DNA from: HGM11501 sp045123995
Lineage (GTDB): Bacteria > Bacillota > Clostridia > CAKSNL01 > HGM11501
Length of the DNA: 31,435 bases
Direction of reading: 5' to 3'
Assembly: GCA_045123995.1 (NCBI GenBank)
Contig: JBGVKY010000008.1
Location: 1 to 31,435, forward strand
Below the pieces are notes generated by a model that saw only the letters and a list, made by a program, of their open reading frames with translations, did no database searches and had not been told where the DNA came from. Both the position numbers and the translations under genes were made by a program. Positions 21,919 through 29,063 of this stretch are shown in pieces (within the stretch, counting starts at the first letter, position 1; each line of letters starts with the position of its first letter).

Positions 21919-22278
21919 TTAGTTATTTGCCCTTATGGACTCCACTGAAATAGTAACATCGGAAACGTTAAATTCCGTCATTTTTGTAACCTGATAACGC
22001 ACATTGTGAGTAATGCTTTCGCAAATAGCCGAAATATTAAGACCGTACTGTGTAACAATGTGCAGCGTTATAGAAAGTTCATTATTTTCATTTATGGAAA
22101 CCTTAACACCTTTGGTTACGGTCTCGCCTTTTAAAAGGCTTGCCACACCGTCAGCAGTGGAACGGTAAGCCATGCCGACAACGCCATAGCTGTTCTGAGC
22201 AACAGTCGCTGCGATTCGTGCAATAACCGCTTCTTCTATGATAATATCGCCCAAAGCGTTTTCTTTTTTGCCTACCAT
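21919..22278 (-). CDS. yloU: Asp23/Gls24-family protein (YloU-like)
   Basis: A 119-aa cytoplasmic protein of the Asp23/Gls24 family. Typical elements are GDIIIEEAVIARIAATVAQN near residues 10-29, GVVGMA near 33-38, and the alternating-strand C-terminal part (VSINENNELSITLHIVTQYG, then VTKMTEFNVSDVTISVESI). The start has AGGAGG 7 nt upstream, and fakA begins 17 nt after its stop. Its steady association with fakA suggests a role near the membrane or in lipid metabolism, but this is inferred. The gene has its own promoter. Confidence 0.9.
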   Translation of the reverse strand: MVGKKENALGDIIIEEAVIARIAATVAQNSYGVVGMAYRSTADGVASLLKGETVTKGVKVSINENNELSITLHIVTQYGLNISAICESITHNVRYQVTKMTEFNVSDVTISVESIRANN

Positions 22279-22318
22279 ATGAGCACCTCCTGAGTATAGA
22301 TATATTAACGTATTATAA

Positions 22319-22347
22319 ATTATACTATAAAAATTCTGTTTTGTAAA
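22319..22347 (-). promoter_or_regulatory. Sigma-A promoter of asp23-fakA-recG
   Basis: On the minus strand TTTACA, 17-bp spacer, TATAAT. It is divergent from the promoter at 22358-22386, with only 10 bp between the two -35 boxes. Confidence 0.8.
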
Positions 22348-22357
22348 GAGATTATAT

Positions 22358-22386
22358 TTGACGATTTTTCTATTTTATGGTATAAT
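22358..22386 (+). promoter_or_regulatory. Sigma-A promoter of the cytidylate-kinase-like gene
   Basis: TTGACG, 17-bp spacer, TATAAT, about 45 bp before the start codon. Confidence 0.85.
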
Positions 22387-22431
22387 TAAATAAAGAATAA
22401 ATAATTTATATCTTTAAGGAGGGTACAAAAT

Positions 22432-23031
22432 ATGAATAATACTATAATTACAATAAGCAGACAGATAGGAAGCGGCGGAAGATCAGCAGGACGTCTCCTG
22501 GCACAAATGCTGGAAGTGCCCTTTTATGACAGGGCCATTGTGGACCTTGCGGCAAAGGAAAGCGGAATGGACGCTGAATTCATTGAAAACGGCGAACAGA
22601 TGATAACATCAAGTATGCTTTTTAATGTGGCGGCAATGGGCTACGGAGGATATTTTACCGATGCAGGCAATACCCTTACGGATAAGATATATATGGCAGA
22701 GAGCAAGGTTATAAGAAACATTGCCGAAAAAGGGCCCTGCGTTATAGTAGGAAGATGTGCAGACTATGTTTTAAGGGACTATGACTGTCTTAATGTTTTT
22801 ATGTATGCAGATATGAAAACCCGTGCGGAAAGACTCATGGAAGAAAGAAAAATAACATTAAAGGAAGCAGAAAAGCTTATAAAAACTTCAGACAAGAGAA
22901 GAAGCCGTCATTATGAACACTACACAGGAAGAACCTGGGGTAAAATGACAAATTATCACCTTTGCATAGATGGAGGAAAAACAGGCTATAAGCTGGCGGC
23001 AGAGCTTATGAAAAAAGCCCTGGAAAAGTAA
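22432..23031 (+). CDS. Cytidylate-kinase-like family protein
   Basis: A 199-aa P-loop protein. The N-terminus IITISRQIGSGGRSAGRLLAQ (residues 4-24) has the modified Walker A motif of this family, and PFYDRAIVDLAA follows near 30. VIVGRCADYVL (~105-115) and RAERLMEERKI (~130) fit the nucleotide-kinase fold with an LID-like region (KRRSRHYEHYTGRTWG near 155-170). It is distinct from true cytidylate kinase Cmk; many Clostridia carry this family without a known substrate. AAGGAGG lies upstream of the start. No terminator separates it from the strong promoter that begins just after its stop. Confidence 0.85.
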   Translation: MNNTIITISRQIGSGGRSAGRLLAQMLEVPFYDRAIVDLAAKESGMDAEFIENGEQMITSSMLFNVAAMGYGGYFTDAGNTLTDKIYMAESKVIRNIAEKGPCVIVGRCADYVLRDYDCLNVFMYADMKTRAERLMEERKITLKEAEKLIKTSDKRRSRHYEHYTGRTWGKMTNYHLCIDGGKTGYKLAAELMKKALEK

Positions 23032-23060
23032 TTGACAAAGAGGCGGTTTTGTATTATAAT
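23032..23060 (+). promoter_or_regulatory. Sigma-A promoter of the glp operon
   Basis: Perfect TTGACA, 17-bp spacer, perfect TATAAT. It begins one base after the preceding stop codon. A leader of about 105 nt with a terminator lies between it and the first gene. Confidence 0.88.
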
Positions 23061-23092
23061 CTAAAAAAACAAATATATTGATGGAGATTTGG

Positions 23093-23147
23093 AGATACAT
23101 CAAAGCAAAGAGGCGAAGTGCCCCTTGCTTTAGTGTATCTTTTTTTG
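23093..23147 (+). promoter_or_regulatory. Leader terminator of the glp operon, candidate GlpP antitermination site
   Basis: AGATACA pairs with TGTATCT, AAAGCAA with TTGCTTT, and GGC with GCC, making one long interrupted hairpin followed by TTTTTTT. It lies between a consensus promoter and the first gene, so most transcripts would stop here unless rescued. The last gene of the operon encodes GlpP, which in Bacillus prevents termination at such leaders when glycerol-3-phosphate is present. The assignment to GlpP is inferred from this context. Confidence 0.75.
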
Positions 23148-23173
23148 TGCAAAAAAAGAAGGAAGGTATTAAA

Positions 23174-24613
23174 ATGTATGATGTAGCTATAATTGGAGCG
23201 GGCGTTGTGGGAACACTTACTGCAAGAGCTCTTTCCCGCTACAACTTAAAATGCGTAGTCCTTGAAAAGGAAAATGATGTGGCAATGGGAACAACAAAGG
23301 CAAACAGTGCCATTGTCCATGCGGGTTTTGACGCCAAAGAGGGGTCGTTAAAGGCTGAACTTAACGTAAAAGGCTCTTTAATGATGGAAAAGGTAGCCTC
23401 TGACCTTGGAGTAAAGTATAAGAAAAACGGTTCTTTGGTTCTTGCGTTTAACGAAAAGGATTTAGATACAGTCAAAGAACTTTATGAAAGAGGAATCAGA
23501 AACGGAGTAAAGGAGCTTTATATTCTCTCCCGTGAAGAGCTGATTAAATTAGAACCCAATATAGGAACTGAAGCTGTGGGGGCTCTCTGGGCAAAGACAG
23601 GAGCTATCATATGCCCTTACGGTCTTGCCATTGCAGCAATGGGAAATGCCATGGATAACGGATGTGAGCTTAAGCTTAATTTCAATGTGGAAAAAATAGA
23701 AAAAGGAGATAAAGCTTTCGTGATATCTTCCTCTTTCGAGAAAATCGAAGCGGAATATGTGGTTAATGCCGCAGGTTTATTTGCAGACGAAATACTTAAA
23801 ATGACAGGAGAAAAATCATTTTCCATTCATCCCAGAAGAGGAGAATACTTTGTTATGGATAAATCCCAGGGGAATCTGGTGAAAAGTACGGTTTTTGTAA
23901 CCCCCGGAGCTAAAGGAAAGGGCATTTTGGTTTCGCCTACGGTTGATGGGAATTTGCTTTTAGGTCCCACCGCAGAAGATATAGAAGATAAATTTGATTT
24001 AGATACAACTAAGGCAGGCTCGGAGCTTGTTAAAAATCAGGCGGGAAGAAGTGTTGAAGGTGTGGATTTTAAGAAAATAATCACTTCTTTTTCTGGTCTT
24101 CGTGCAGTAGGCTCTACGGGAGATTTTGAAATTTCAGGAAAAGACAAATTCGTTTCTGCTCTCGGCATAGAATCACCGGGACTTTCTGCGTCCCCTGCAA
24201 TAGCGGAATATATTCTTGAAATACTTTTCTCTATGGGGCTTAAAGACGAAGAAAAAAATAATTACAATCCCAAAAGACGTGCCATGGACTTTTTCCGTGA
24301 ACAGTCAGACGAAGAAAAAAATAAACTGATAAAGGAAAATCCTGCTTTTGGAAAAATTGTCTGCAGATGTGAAGAGGTAACAGAGGGAGAAATAATTTTG
24401 GCTCTTACTGAAAATCCCAAAGCAAATGATTTAGACGGAGTAAAAAGAAGAACGAGAAGTGGAATGGGTCGTTGCCAGGGCGGTTTCTGCTCGCCCTCGG
24501 TTACGGAGCTTATTGCAAAATACAGTGAAATTCCTTACGAAGATATAACTAAAAACGGTGAAGGCTCTATAATAAACTTTAAAAGAACAAAAGGGGGTGC
24601 CCAAAATGCTTAA
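23174..24613 (+). CDS. glpA: GlpA-like FAD-dependent glycerol-3-phosphate dehydrogenase with BFD-type [2Fe-2S] domain
   Basis: A 479-aa flavoprotein. The FAD-binding GAGVVG is at residues 8-13, followed by the DAO-type oxidase fold (TTKANSAIVHAGFDAKEGSLKA near 41-62 and VNAAGLFADEI near 197). The C-terminal ~75 residues form a BFD-like iron-sulfur domain with CRCEEVTEGE near 397 and GRCQGGFC near 431. ATG 23174 has GGAAGG upstream; an in-frame ATG at 23081 would run through the leader hairpin and is rejected. With the next two genes it forms the clostridial three-part glycerol-3-phosphate dehydrogenase cluster. The substrate is inferred from the family and from GlpP. Confidence 0.85.
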   Translation: MYDVAIIGAGVVGTLTARALSRYNLKCVVLEKENDVAMGTTKANSAIVHAGFDAKEGSLKAELNVKGSLMMEKVASDLGVKYKKNGSLVLAFNEKDLDTVKELYERGIRNGVKELYILSREELIKLEPNIGTEAVGALWAKTGAIICPYGLAIAAMGNAMDNGCELKLNFNVEKIEKGDKAFVISSSFEKIEAEYVVNAAGLFADEILKMTGEKSFSIHPRRGEYFVMDKSQGNLVKSTVFVTPGAKGKGILVSPTVDGNLLLGPTAEDIEDKFDLDTTKAGSELVKNQAGRSVEGVDFKKIITSFSGLRAVGSTGDFEISGKDKFVSALGIESPGLSASPAIAEYILEILFSMGLKDEEKNNYNPKRRAMDFFREQSDEEKNKLIKENPAFGKIVCRCEEVTEGEIILALTENPKANDLDGVKRRTRSGMGRCQGGFCSPSVTELIAKYSEIPYEDITKNGEGSIINFKRTKGGAQNA

Positions 24614-25856
24614 AGTAGATGTGGCGGTAATAGGAGGTGGCCCTGCCGGAATGGCGGCGGCTGTTTCGGCTTTCGATTCGGGAGTTAAAAATGTACTTAT
24701 CCTGGAACGCGACAGCACCCTTGGAGGAATACTTAAGCAGTGCATCCATAACGGATTCGGTCTTCATAAGTTTAAAAGTGAACTGACAGGCCCCGAATAT
24801 GCCATGCGGTATAAGGAAGAAGTGGAAAAAAGAAACATTCCATATATGACAGACACCACGGTATTGTCAATAAGTGAAGATAAAATAATAAAAGCGACTT
24901 CTTCTAAGGATGGTGTTTTTGAAATAGAAGCAAAAAGCATCATTTTATGTATGGGCTGCCGTGAAAGACCCAGAGGGGCTTTGAATGTATCAGGAAGCCG
25001 TCCGGCTGGGGTTTTTACTGCAGGTTCTGCACAGAAATTCATAAACATAAAAGGTTATATGCCAGGTTCTGAGGCGGTGATTTTGGGTAGCGGAGATATA
25101 GGTCTTATTATGGCAAGAAGAATGACCTTAGAAGGGGCAAATGTAAAGGCTGTTTTAGAACTTATGCCCTATTCGGGAGGCCTTGCAAGAAACATTGAAC
25201 AGTGCTTAAATGACTTTAATATTCCCTTAAAGCTTTCTCATACTGTAACAAAAATCCATGGAGATAAAAGAATTACCGGGGTTACCGTTTCCAAAGTGGA
25301 CGAAAAATTAAGACCGATAGAGGGAAGCGAGGAATTTATTTCCTGCGATACTTTGCTTTTATCTGTGGGACTCATTCCTGAAAATGAGCTTACAGTTTCT
25401 GCAGGTATAAAAATGGACTCGGTTACAAACGGAGCGTTGGTTGACCAGAGGAGGGAAACAAGCTGCGACGGAATTTTCGCTGCAGGAAATGTACTTCATG
25501 TTCACGACCTTGCAGACTTTGCATCGAAAGAAGCAGAAATTGCGGGCTTGTCTGCCGCAAAACTGGTGCTTACAGGACTTACAAAGAGCCGTGACATATC
25601 TGTTAAGACCGACGGCAAAGTGCGATATACGGTTCCTCAGAGAATAACCGACAATACTGATGTTAAAATGTACTTACGAGTTTCTGATGTATTTAAAAAT
25701 GTTTCCATAAATATATACGATAAGGGTGAGGTTATTTTCTCCAAAAAAGTAATTAAGGCGGCTCCCGGAGAAATGGAAGAAATCTTACTTAAAAAAGAGG
25801 TCATTGAAAAGATAAGGGGAGAAGAAATAACCGTAGGATTGGAGGAGATTAAATGA
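24606..25856 (+). CDS. NAD(P)/FAD-dependent oxidoreductase of the glp cluster
   Basis: A 416-aa pyridine-nucleotide-disulphide-type flavoprotein. The FAD motif GGGPAGMAAA is at residues ~9-18, and the second Rossmann motif GSGDIGLIMARRM near 160-172 binds NAD(P). A CMGCRERPRGA motif lies near 116, and the C-terminal FAD motif is GIFAAGNVLHVHDLADFAS near 287-305. ATG 24606 follows GGGGGTG by 6 nt and overlaps the previous gene by 8 nt. In related operons this protein takes electrons from the GlpA-like subunit; that partner role is inferred. Confidence 0.88.
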   Translation: MLKVDVAVIGGGPAGMAAAVSAFDSGVKNVLILERDSTLGGILKQCIHNGFGLHKFKSELTGPEYAMRYKEEVEKRNIPYMTDTTVLSISEDKIIKATSSKDGVFEIEAKSIILCMGCRERPRGALNVSGSRPAGVFTAGSAQKFINIKGYMPGSEAVILGSGDIGLIMARRMTLEGANVKAVLELMPYSGGLARNIEQCLNDFNIPLKLSHTVTKIHGDKRITGVTVSKVDEKLRPIEGSEEFISCDTLLLSVGLIPENELTVSAGIKMDSVTNGALVDQRRETSCDGIFAAGNVLHVHDLADFASKEAEIAGLSAAKLVLTGLTKSRDISVKTDGKVRYTVPQRITDNTDVKMYLRVSDVFKNVSINIYDKGEVIFSKKVIKAAPGEMEEILLKKEVIEKIRGEEITVGLEEIK

Positions 25857-26209
25857 AGAGAGATTTTACTTGTATCGTCTGCCCCAAAGGTTGTCTGATT
25901 TCCGTAGAATATGAAGGAACAGAAATAAAAAATATAGAGGGACACACCTGCAAAAGGGGAGTTAATTACGTTACTGATGAGCTTACCTGTCCTAAAAGAA
26001 CTCTCACCACCACCGTGGCAGCCAAAAACGGCATTATGGTTCCCGTAAGAACAGATAAAGCCGTGCCGAAAGAAAAGTTATTTCTGCTCATGGACTATAT
26101 AAATAAAATAGTACTTGACAAATCTGTAAAAACGGGGGATATTATAGTTAAGGATATATTAGAAACAGATGCTGACTTGATTGCAAGTACAGATGCACAG
26201 ATAGAGTGA
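25853..26209 (+). CDS. DUF1667 protein of the glp cluster
   Basis: A 118-aa protein with a cysteine motif C-I-V-C-P-K-G-C at residues ~7-14, a further cysteine in CKRGVNYV near 36-43, and another in CPKRTLTTT near 50, a likely iron-sulfur or zinc site. DUF1667 proteins regularly follow the two flavoproteins in clostridial glycerol-3-phosphate operons and may be a small electron-transfer subunit. The start overlaps the upstream stop by 4 nt (ATGA), so translation is coupled. Confidence 0.9.
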   Translation: MKRDFTCIVCPKGCLISVEYEGTEIKNIEGHTCKRGVNYVTDELTCPKRTLTTTVAAKNGIMVPVRTDKAVPKEKLFLLMDYINKIVLDKSVKTGDIIVKDILETDADLIASTDAQIE

Positions 26210-26226
26210 TGAAAAGGAGGGGTTAA

Positions 26227-26769
26227 ATGAGCTTTGAAAAAGATCCGGTAATTGCTGCAGTCAGAAATGATGAGAGTTTTTCTCTGGCGCTTGAAAGCCC
26301 GGTATCTCATATTTTCCTTCTTAATTCGGATGTTCTTACCTTGAAAGAAAAAATAAAAGAGGGACACAGTAAAGGAAAGAAGATTTTCATTCATGTTGAC
26401 TTTACCGAGGGCCTGGGAAAAGACAAAGTGGGACTCAGGGTTTTATATAACCTATCAGCGGACGGAATTATAACCACCAGAACTAACATTGTAAAAATGG
26501 CAAAGGACTTAGGGCTTTTAACGGTGCAGAGATTTTTTATTGTGGATTCACATTCCTTTGATACAGCCATCGAATCCATTAAAAGTGCTCATCCCGATAT
26601 GATTGAGGTTATGCCTGCTTTAGTAAGCCGTGAAATTAAAAAGATTACTGATTATGTAAAGGTACCCGTAATAGCAGGGGGCTTAATCGAAACCAAGGCG
26701 GAAATTTACGAAGCACTTTCATCAGGAGCATCTGCTGTCTCCACAGGAAAGGCAGAACTCTGGGAATAA
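26227..26769 (+). CDS. glpP: Glycerol-3-phosphate-responsive antiterminator GlpP
   Basis: A 180-aa protein of the GlpP family, with a TIM-barrel-like fold. Recognisable blocks are PVIAAVRNDESF near 7-18, IHVDFTEGLGKDKVGL near 56-71, GIITTRTNIVKMAKDLGL near 79-96, QRFFIVDSHSF near 99-109, EVMPALVSREIKKI near 125-138, and PVIAGGLIETKAEI near 145-158. In Bacillus it binds the leader mRNA of glp genes with glycerol-3-phosphate and prevents early termination. Here it is the fourth gene of the operon that carries such a leader. AGGAGGGG lies before its start, 17 nt after the previous stop. Confidence 0.92.
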   Translation: MSFEKDPVIAAVRNDESFSLALESPVSHIFLLNSDVLTLKEKIKEGHSKGKKIFIHVDFTEGLGKDKVGLRVLYNLSADGIITTRTNIVKMAKDLGLLTVQRFFIVDSHSFDTAIESIKSAHPDMIEVMPALVSREIKKITDYVKVPVIAGGLIETKAEIYEALSSGASAVSTGKAELWE

Positions 26770-26776
26770 AAATATG

Positions 26777-26805
26777 TTGATAAAAACATTCTTTTCTGTT
26801 ATAAT
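26777..26805 (+). promoter_or_regulatory. Probable promoter of the EamA-HAD operon, embedded in a terminator
   Basis: TTGATA, 17-bp spacer, TATAAT. The -10 box lies in the loop of the terminator hairpin at 26782-26828, and the -35 box overlaps the start of its left arm. A transcript starting about 26,812 would carry only the right arm and so escape termination. Confidence 0.68.
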
Positions 26806-26828
26806 TATCCGGAAAAGAATGTTTTTTA
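26782..26828 (+). terminator. Intrinsic terminator of the glp operon
   Basis: AAAAACATTCTTTTC pairs perfectly with GAAAAGAATGTTTTT around a 15-nt loop and runs into a T tract. It starts 13 nt after the glpP stop. The stem is AT-rich, so efficiency is moderate. Confidence 0.7.
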
Positions 26829-26849
26829 TATCCTGAAAGGAAGTTACCA

Positions 26850-27758
26850 ATGAAATCACAGCTTAAAGGAAATGTTTTACTTTTAATTGCGGCAATACTA
26901 TGGGGAAGCACCTTTGTAGCACAGAGTATAGGTATGGACTCGGTGGGGCCGTTTACTTACCTTGCTTCACGTTCCTTTGTGGGATGCGTTGTACTTCTTC
27001 CCCTGATTTTCATAATGGATGCATTAAAGAAGAAAGACGGTGTTTATAAAAAATCCGATGAAAAAGAAAAAAAGTTTCTTTTAAAAGGAGGACTTCTTTG
27101 CGGCATAGCTCTTTGTGCAGCATCTAGCTTTCAGCAGTTCGGCATGTATCTTGATGCTTCAGCGGGAGATGCGGGTTTTATTACAACCCTTTACATATTG
27201 ATAGTTCCTATTGCAGGGCTCTTTTTCGGGAAAAAAGTAAATATAAAAATATGGATAGGTGTAGTTCTTGCACTTTTTGGACTTTACCTGCTGACAGGTA
27301 AATTCTCAGAGTTTACTCTTGGCTCATTTATGGTGCTTGTCTGTGCATTTCTTTTTTCGGGACATATTCTTATTGTGGACTATTTTTCGCCCAGGGTCGA
27401 CTGCATAAGGCTTTCCTGTCTTCAATTTTTAACTGTGGGGATCTTATCAAGTATACTTATGTTTATTTTTGAAAATCCCACCATATCGGGAATCTCAAAT
27501 GCCCTTTTATCAATTTTATGGGCGGGGATTATGTCCTCTGGAATCGCCTATACCTGCCAGATTGTGGGGCAAAAATACACAAACCCTACGGTTGCATCCA
27601 TGCTTATGAGTTTGGAATCGGTGTTTGCACTAATTTCTGGTATGATAGTACAGCCGGATGAGAATCCGGTGAACGCATTGAAACTCTTGGGATGTGCAAG
27701 TATTTTCCTTGCCATAATAATTGCCCAGCTCCCGGAAAGAAAGAAGGCGAAGGTATGA
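26850..27758 (+). CDS. DMT-superfamily EamA transporter
   Basis: A 302-aa membrane protein with about ten hydrophobic segments in two EamA repeats. The first repeat begins LLLIAAILWGSTFVAQS (residues 9-25); the second begins GSFMVLVCAFLFSGHILIVD (near 158) and ends with VASMLMSLESVFALISGMI near 250-268. These motifs are typical of drug/metabolite transporters, whose substrates range from amino acids to nucleobases; none can be assigned. A long charged loop (KKKDGVYKKSDEKEKK) lies near 60-75. GAAAGGAAG precedes the start. Its stop overlaps the start of the HAD gene. Confidence 0.87.
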   Translation: MKSQLKGNVLLLIAAILWGSTFVAQSIGMDSVGPFTYLASRSFVGCVVLLPLIFIMDALKKKDGVYKKSDEKEKKFLLKGGLLCGIALCAASSFQQFGMYLDASAGDAGFITTLYILIVPIAGLFFGKKVNIKIWIGVVLALFGLYLLTGKFSEFTLGSFMVLVCAFLFSGHILIVDYFSPRVDCIRLSCLQFLTVGILSSILMFIFENPTISGISNALLSILWAGIMSSGIAYTCQIVGQKYTNPTVASMLMSLESVFALISGMIVQPDENPVNALKLLGCASIFLAIIIAQLPERKKAKV

Positions 27759-28435
27759 TAGATACAATTTTGTGGGACATTGACGGGACACTCATGGACT
27801 TTAAAGCCTCCGAGAAAATGGCAATTAGAAAGGCTTTTTCTGATTTTTCCATTGACATCACAGAGGAGGAAATTCTGCTTTATTCGGAAATAAACGATTG
27901 CTGCTGGAAAAGGATGGAAAAGGGTGAAATTACAAGGGAGAGAGTATTCTCCCTCCGTTTTGAGGAATTTTTTGAAAAAGTGGGATATTCCTGCGACATA
28001 GAAAAGCTCAACGAAAACTATCTTACTTACCTTGGTCAGATGTATGTAATTCAGGATAACGCCTATGAAATACTTAAAAGCCTCAAAGGAAAGGTGAGGC
28101 AGTACATTGTGACCAACGGTCATGTGAAGCCCCAGACCATGAAAGTTAAAGATTCCGGCTTTATGGATTTAATCGACGGACTTTTCATTTCGGGAGAACT
28201 GGGATGCCAGAAGCCATCAAAGGAATTTTTTGATAAGTGTTTCCGAAAAATCGGTAACATTGATAAAGAAAGGATCATAATAATCGGGGATTCTCTTTCT
28301 AGCGATATAAAAGGTGGAAACAATGCGGGGATTATCACCTGCTGGTATAACCCGGAAGGTTCCGTAAATAAAACCGACGCAGTAGTAAATTTTGAAATCA
28401 AAAGTCTTTCCGAGGTTTATGAAATAATAAAATAA
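27755..28435 (+). CDS. HAD-family hydrolase, YjjG-like nucleotidase
   Basis: A 226-aa haloacid-dehalogenase-fold phosphatase. Motif I is WDIDGTLMDF at 6-15 (Asp nucleophile and Asp acid/base), motif II is VTNGHVKPQ near 111, motif III lysine lies in QKPSKEFF near 152, and motif IV is IIGDSLSSDIKGGNNAGI near 174-191. The cap and spacing fit the YjjG noncanonical pyrimidine nucleotidase family, which cleaves nucleoside monophosphates; exact substrate unknown. The start overlaps the transporter stop by 4 nt (ATGA), so the genes are coupled and may share a substrate class. Confidence 0.85.
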   Translation: MIDTILWDIDGTLMDFKASEKMAIRKAFSDFSIDITEEEILLYSEINDCCWKRMEKGEITRERVFSLRFEEFFEKVGYSCDIEKLNENYLTYLGQMYVIQDNAYEILKSLKGKVRQYIVTNGHVKPQTMKVKDSGFMDLIDGLFISGELGCQKPSKEFFDKCFRKIGNIDKERIIIIGDSLSSDIKGGNNAGIITCWYNPEGSVNKTDAVVNFEIKSLSEVYEIIK

Positions 28436-28471
28436 AAAGAAGGTGATTTTCTTTCGAAAATCACCTTCTTT
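28434..28471. terminator. Bidirectional terminator between the HAD gene and the membrane protein
   Basis: A 16-bp perfect palindrome (AAAGAAGGTGATTTTC with its complement, TTTC loop). T-rich DNA follows on the minus strand (TTTTTATTTTATT) and a shorter T run on the plus strand. It separates converging transcripts. Confidence 0.75.
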
Positions 28472-28472
28472 G

Positions 28473-28967
28473 TTAAAGCTGTATTTTTCTTGAGATGCCT
28501 CTTGCAATTATTGCGACCAGAGGAAGGACAAACATTGCTACTCCCAGTGGGACAACAATTGCATCAATGCTGTTTTGAGTAATTATCATAGGGAATAAAG
28601 GATAACCCCAGATAAGAGGCATAAGCATTAAAATTCCCAATTTCATTCCTCTTTGCAGGAAGAAATATCCCAAAAGCCCTATAAAAGGCAGGCTTGAATA
28701 AATCATCATGCCGCGGAATATATACTTTTTACCCTTTTTTTCGGCCAGGTAGGGAATAACGCCCCATAAAACCATATAAAGAACACTCATAATCTGGTCA
28801 GGAACGCTGATATTAAGAGAGAAGTCGGGACCCAGGCGGTTGGTTGTTCCTATAAGAAAGTTTGAAAGTGTTATCTGGTAACCTTTCTGGGAAGCATTGA
28901 ACCCGAAGCAAAGAGCTATAAAAATCAGAATTAAAACGACCGCTAAAGTCTTTAATGCATTTTTCAT
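28473..28967 (-). CDS. Hypothetical integral membrane protein
   Basis: A 164-aa protein with about four to five hydrophobic helices: residues ~7-24 (LAVVLILIFIALCFGF), ~60-76, ~90-106, ~110-128 and ~137-156. There is a short basic C-terminus (RGISRKIQL). No family recognised. It stands alone, with its own promoter and a terminator at its end. AAAGGATGG lies upstream of the start. Confidence 0.75.
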   Translation of the reverse strand: MKNALKTLAVVLILIFIALCFGFNASQKGYQITLSNFLIGTTNRLGPDFSLNISVPDQIMSVLYMVLWGVIPYLAEKKGKKYIFRGMMIYSSLPFIGLLGYFFLQRGMKLGILMLMPLIWGYPLFPMIITQNSIDAIVVPLGVAMFVLPLVAIIARGISRKIQL

Positions 28968-28996
28968 AAAAAACCATCCTTTTATATAATATAGAT

Positions 28997-29025
28997 ATTA
29001 AACCATGATTTTTTGATTTTGTCAA
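28997..29025 (-). promoter_or_regulatory. Probable promoter of the membrane-protein gene
   Basis: On the minus strand TTGACA, 17-bp spacer, TTTAAT, about 30 bp before the start. It lies next to the pfkA terminator. Confidence 0.68.
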
Positions 29026-29026
29026 C

Positions 29027-29058
29027 AAAAAAGGTTACATTATTATAATGTAACCTTT
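29027..29058 (-). terminator. Intrinsic terminator of the phosphofructokinase gene
   Basis: AAAGGTTACATTA and TAATGTAACCTTT form a 13-bp stem with a 3-nt loop, followed on the minus strand by TTTTTT. It starts 5 nt after the stop. Confidence 0.85.
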
Positions 29059-29063
29059 TAATT

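Noticed and set aside
23078..23173. Longer N-terminus for the GlpA-like protein
   Set aside because: The added residues are encoded by the leader terminator and T run; the FAD motif starts right after ATG 23174.
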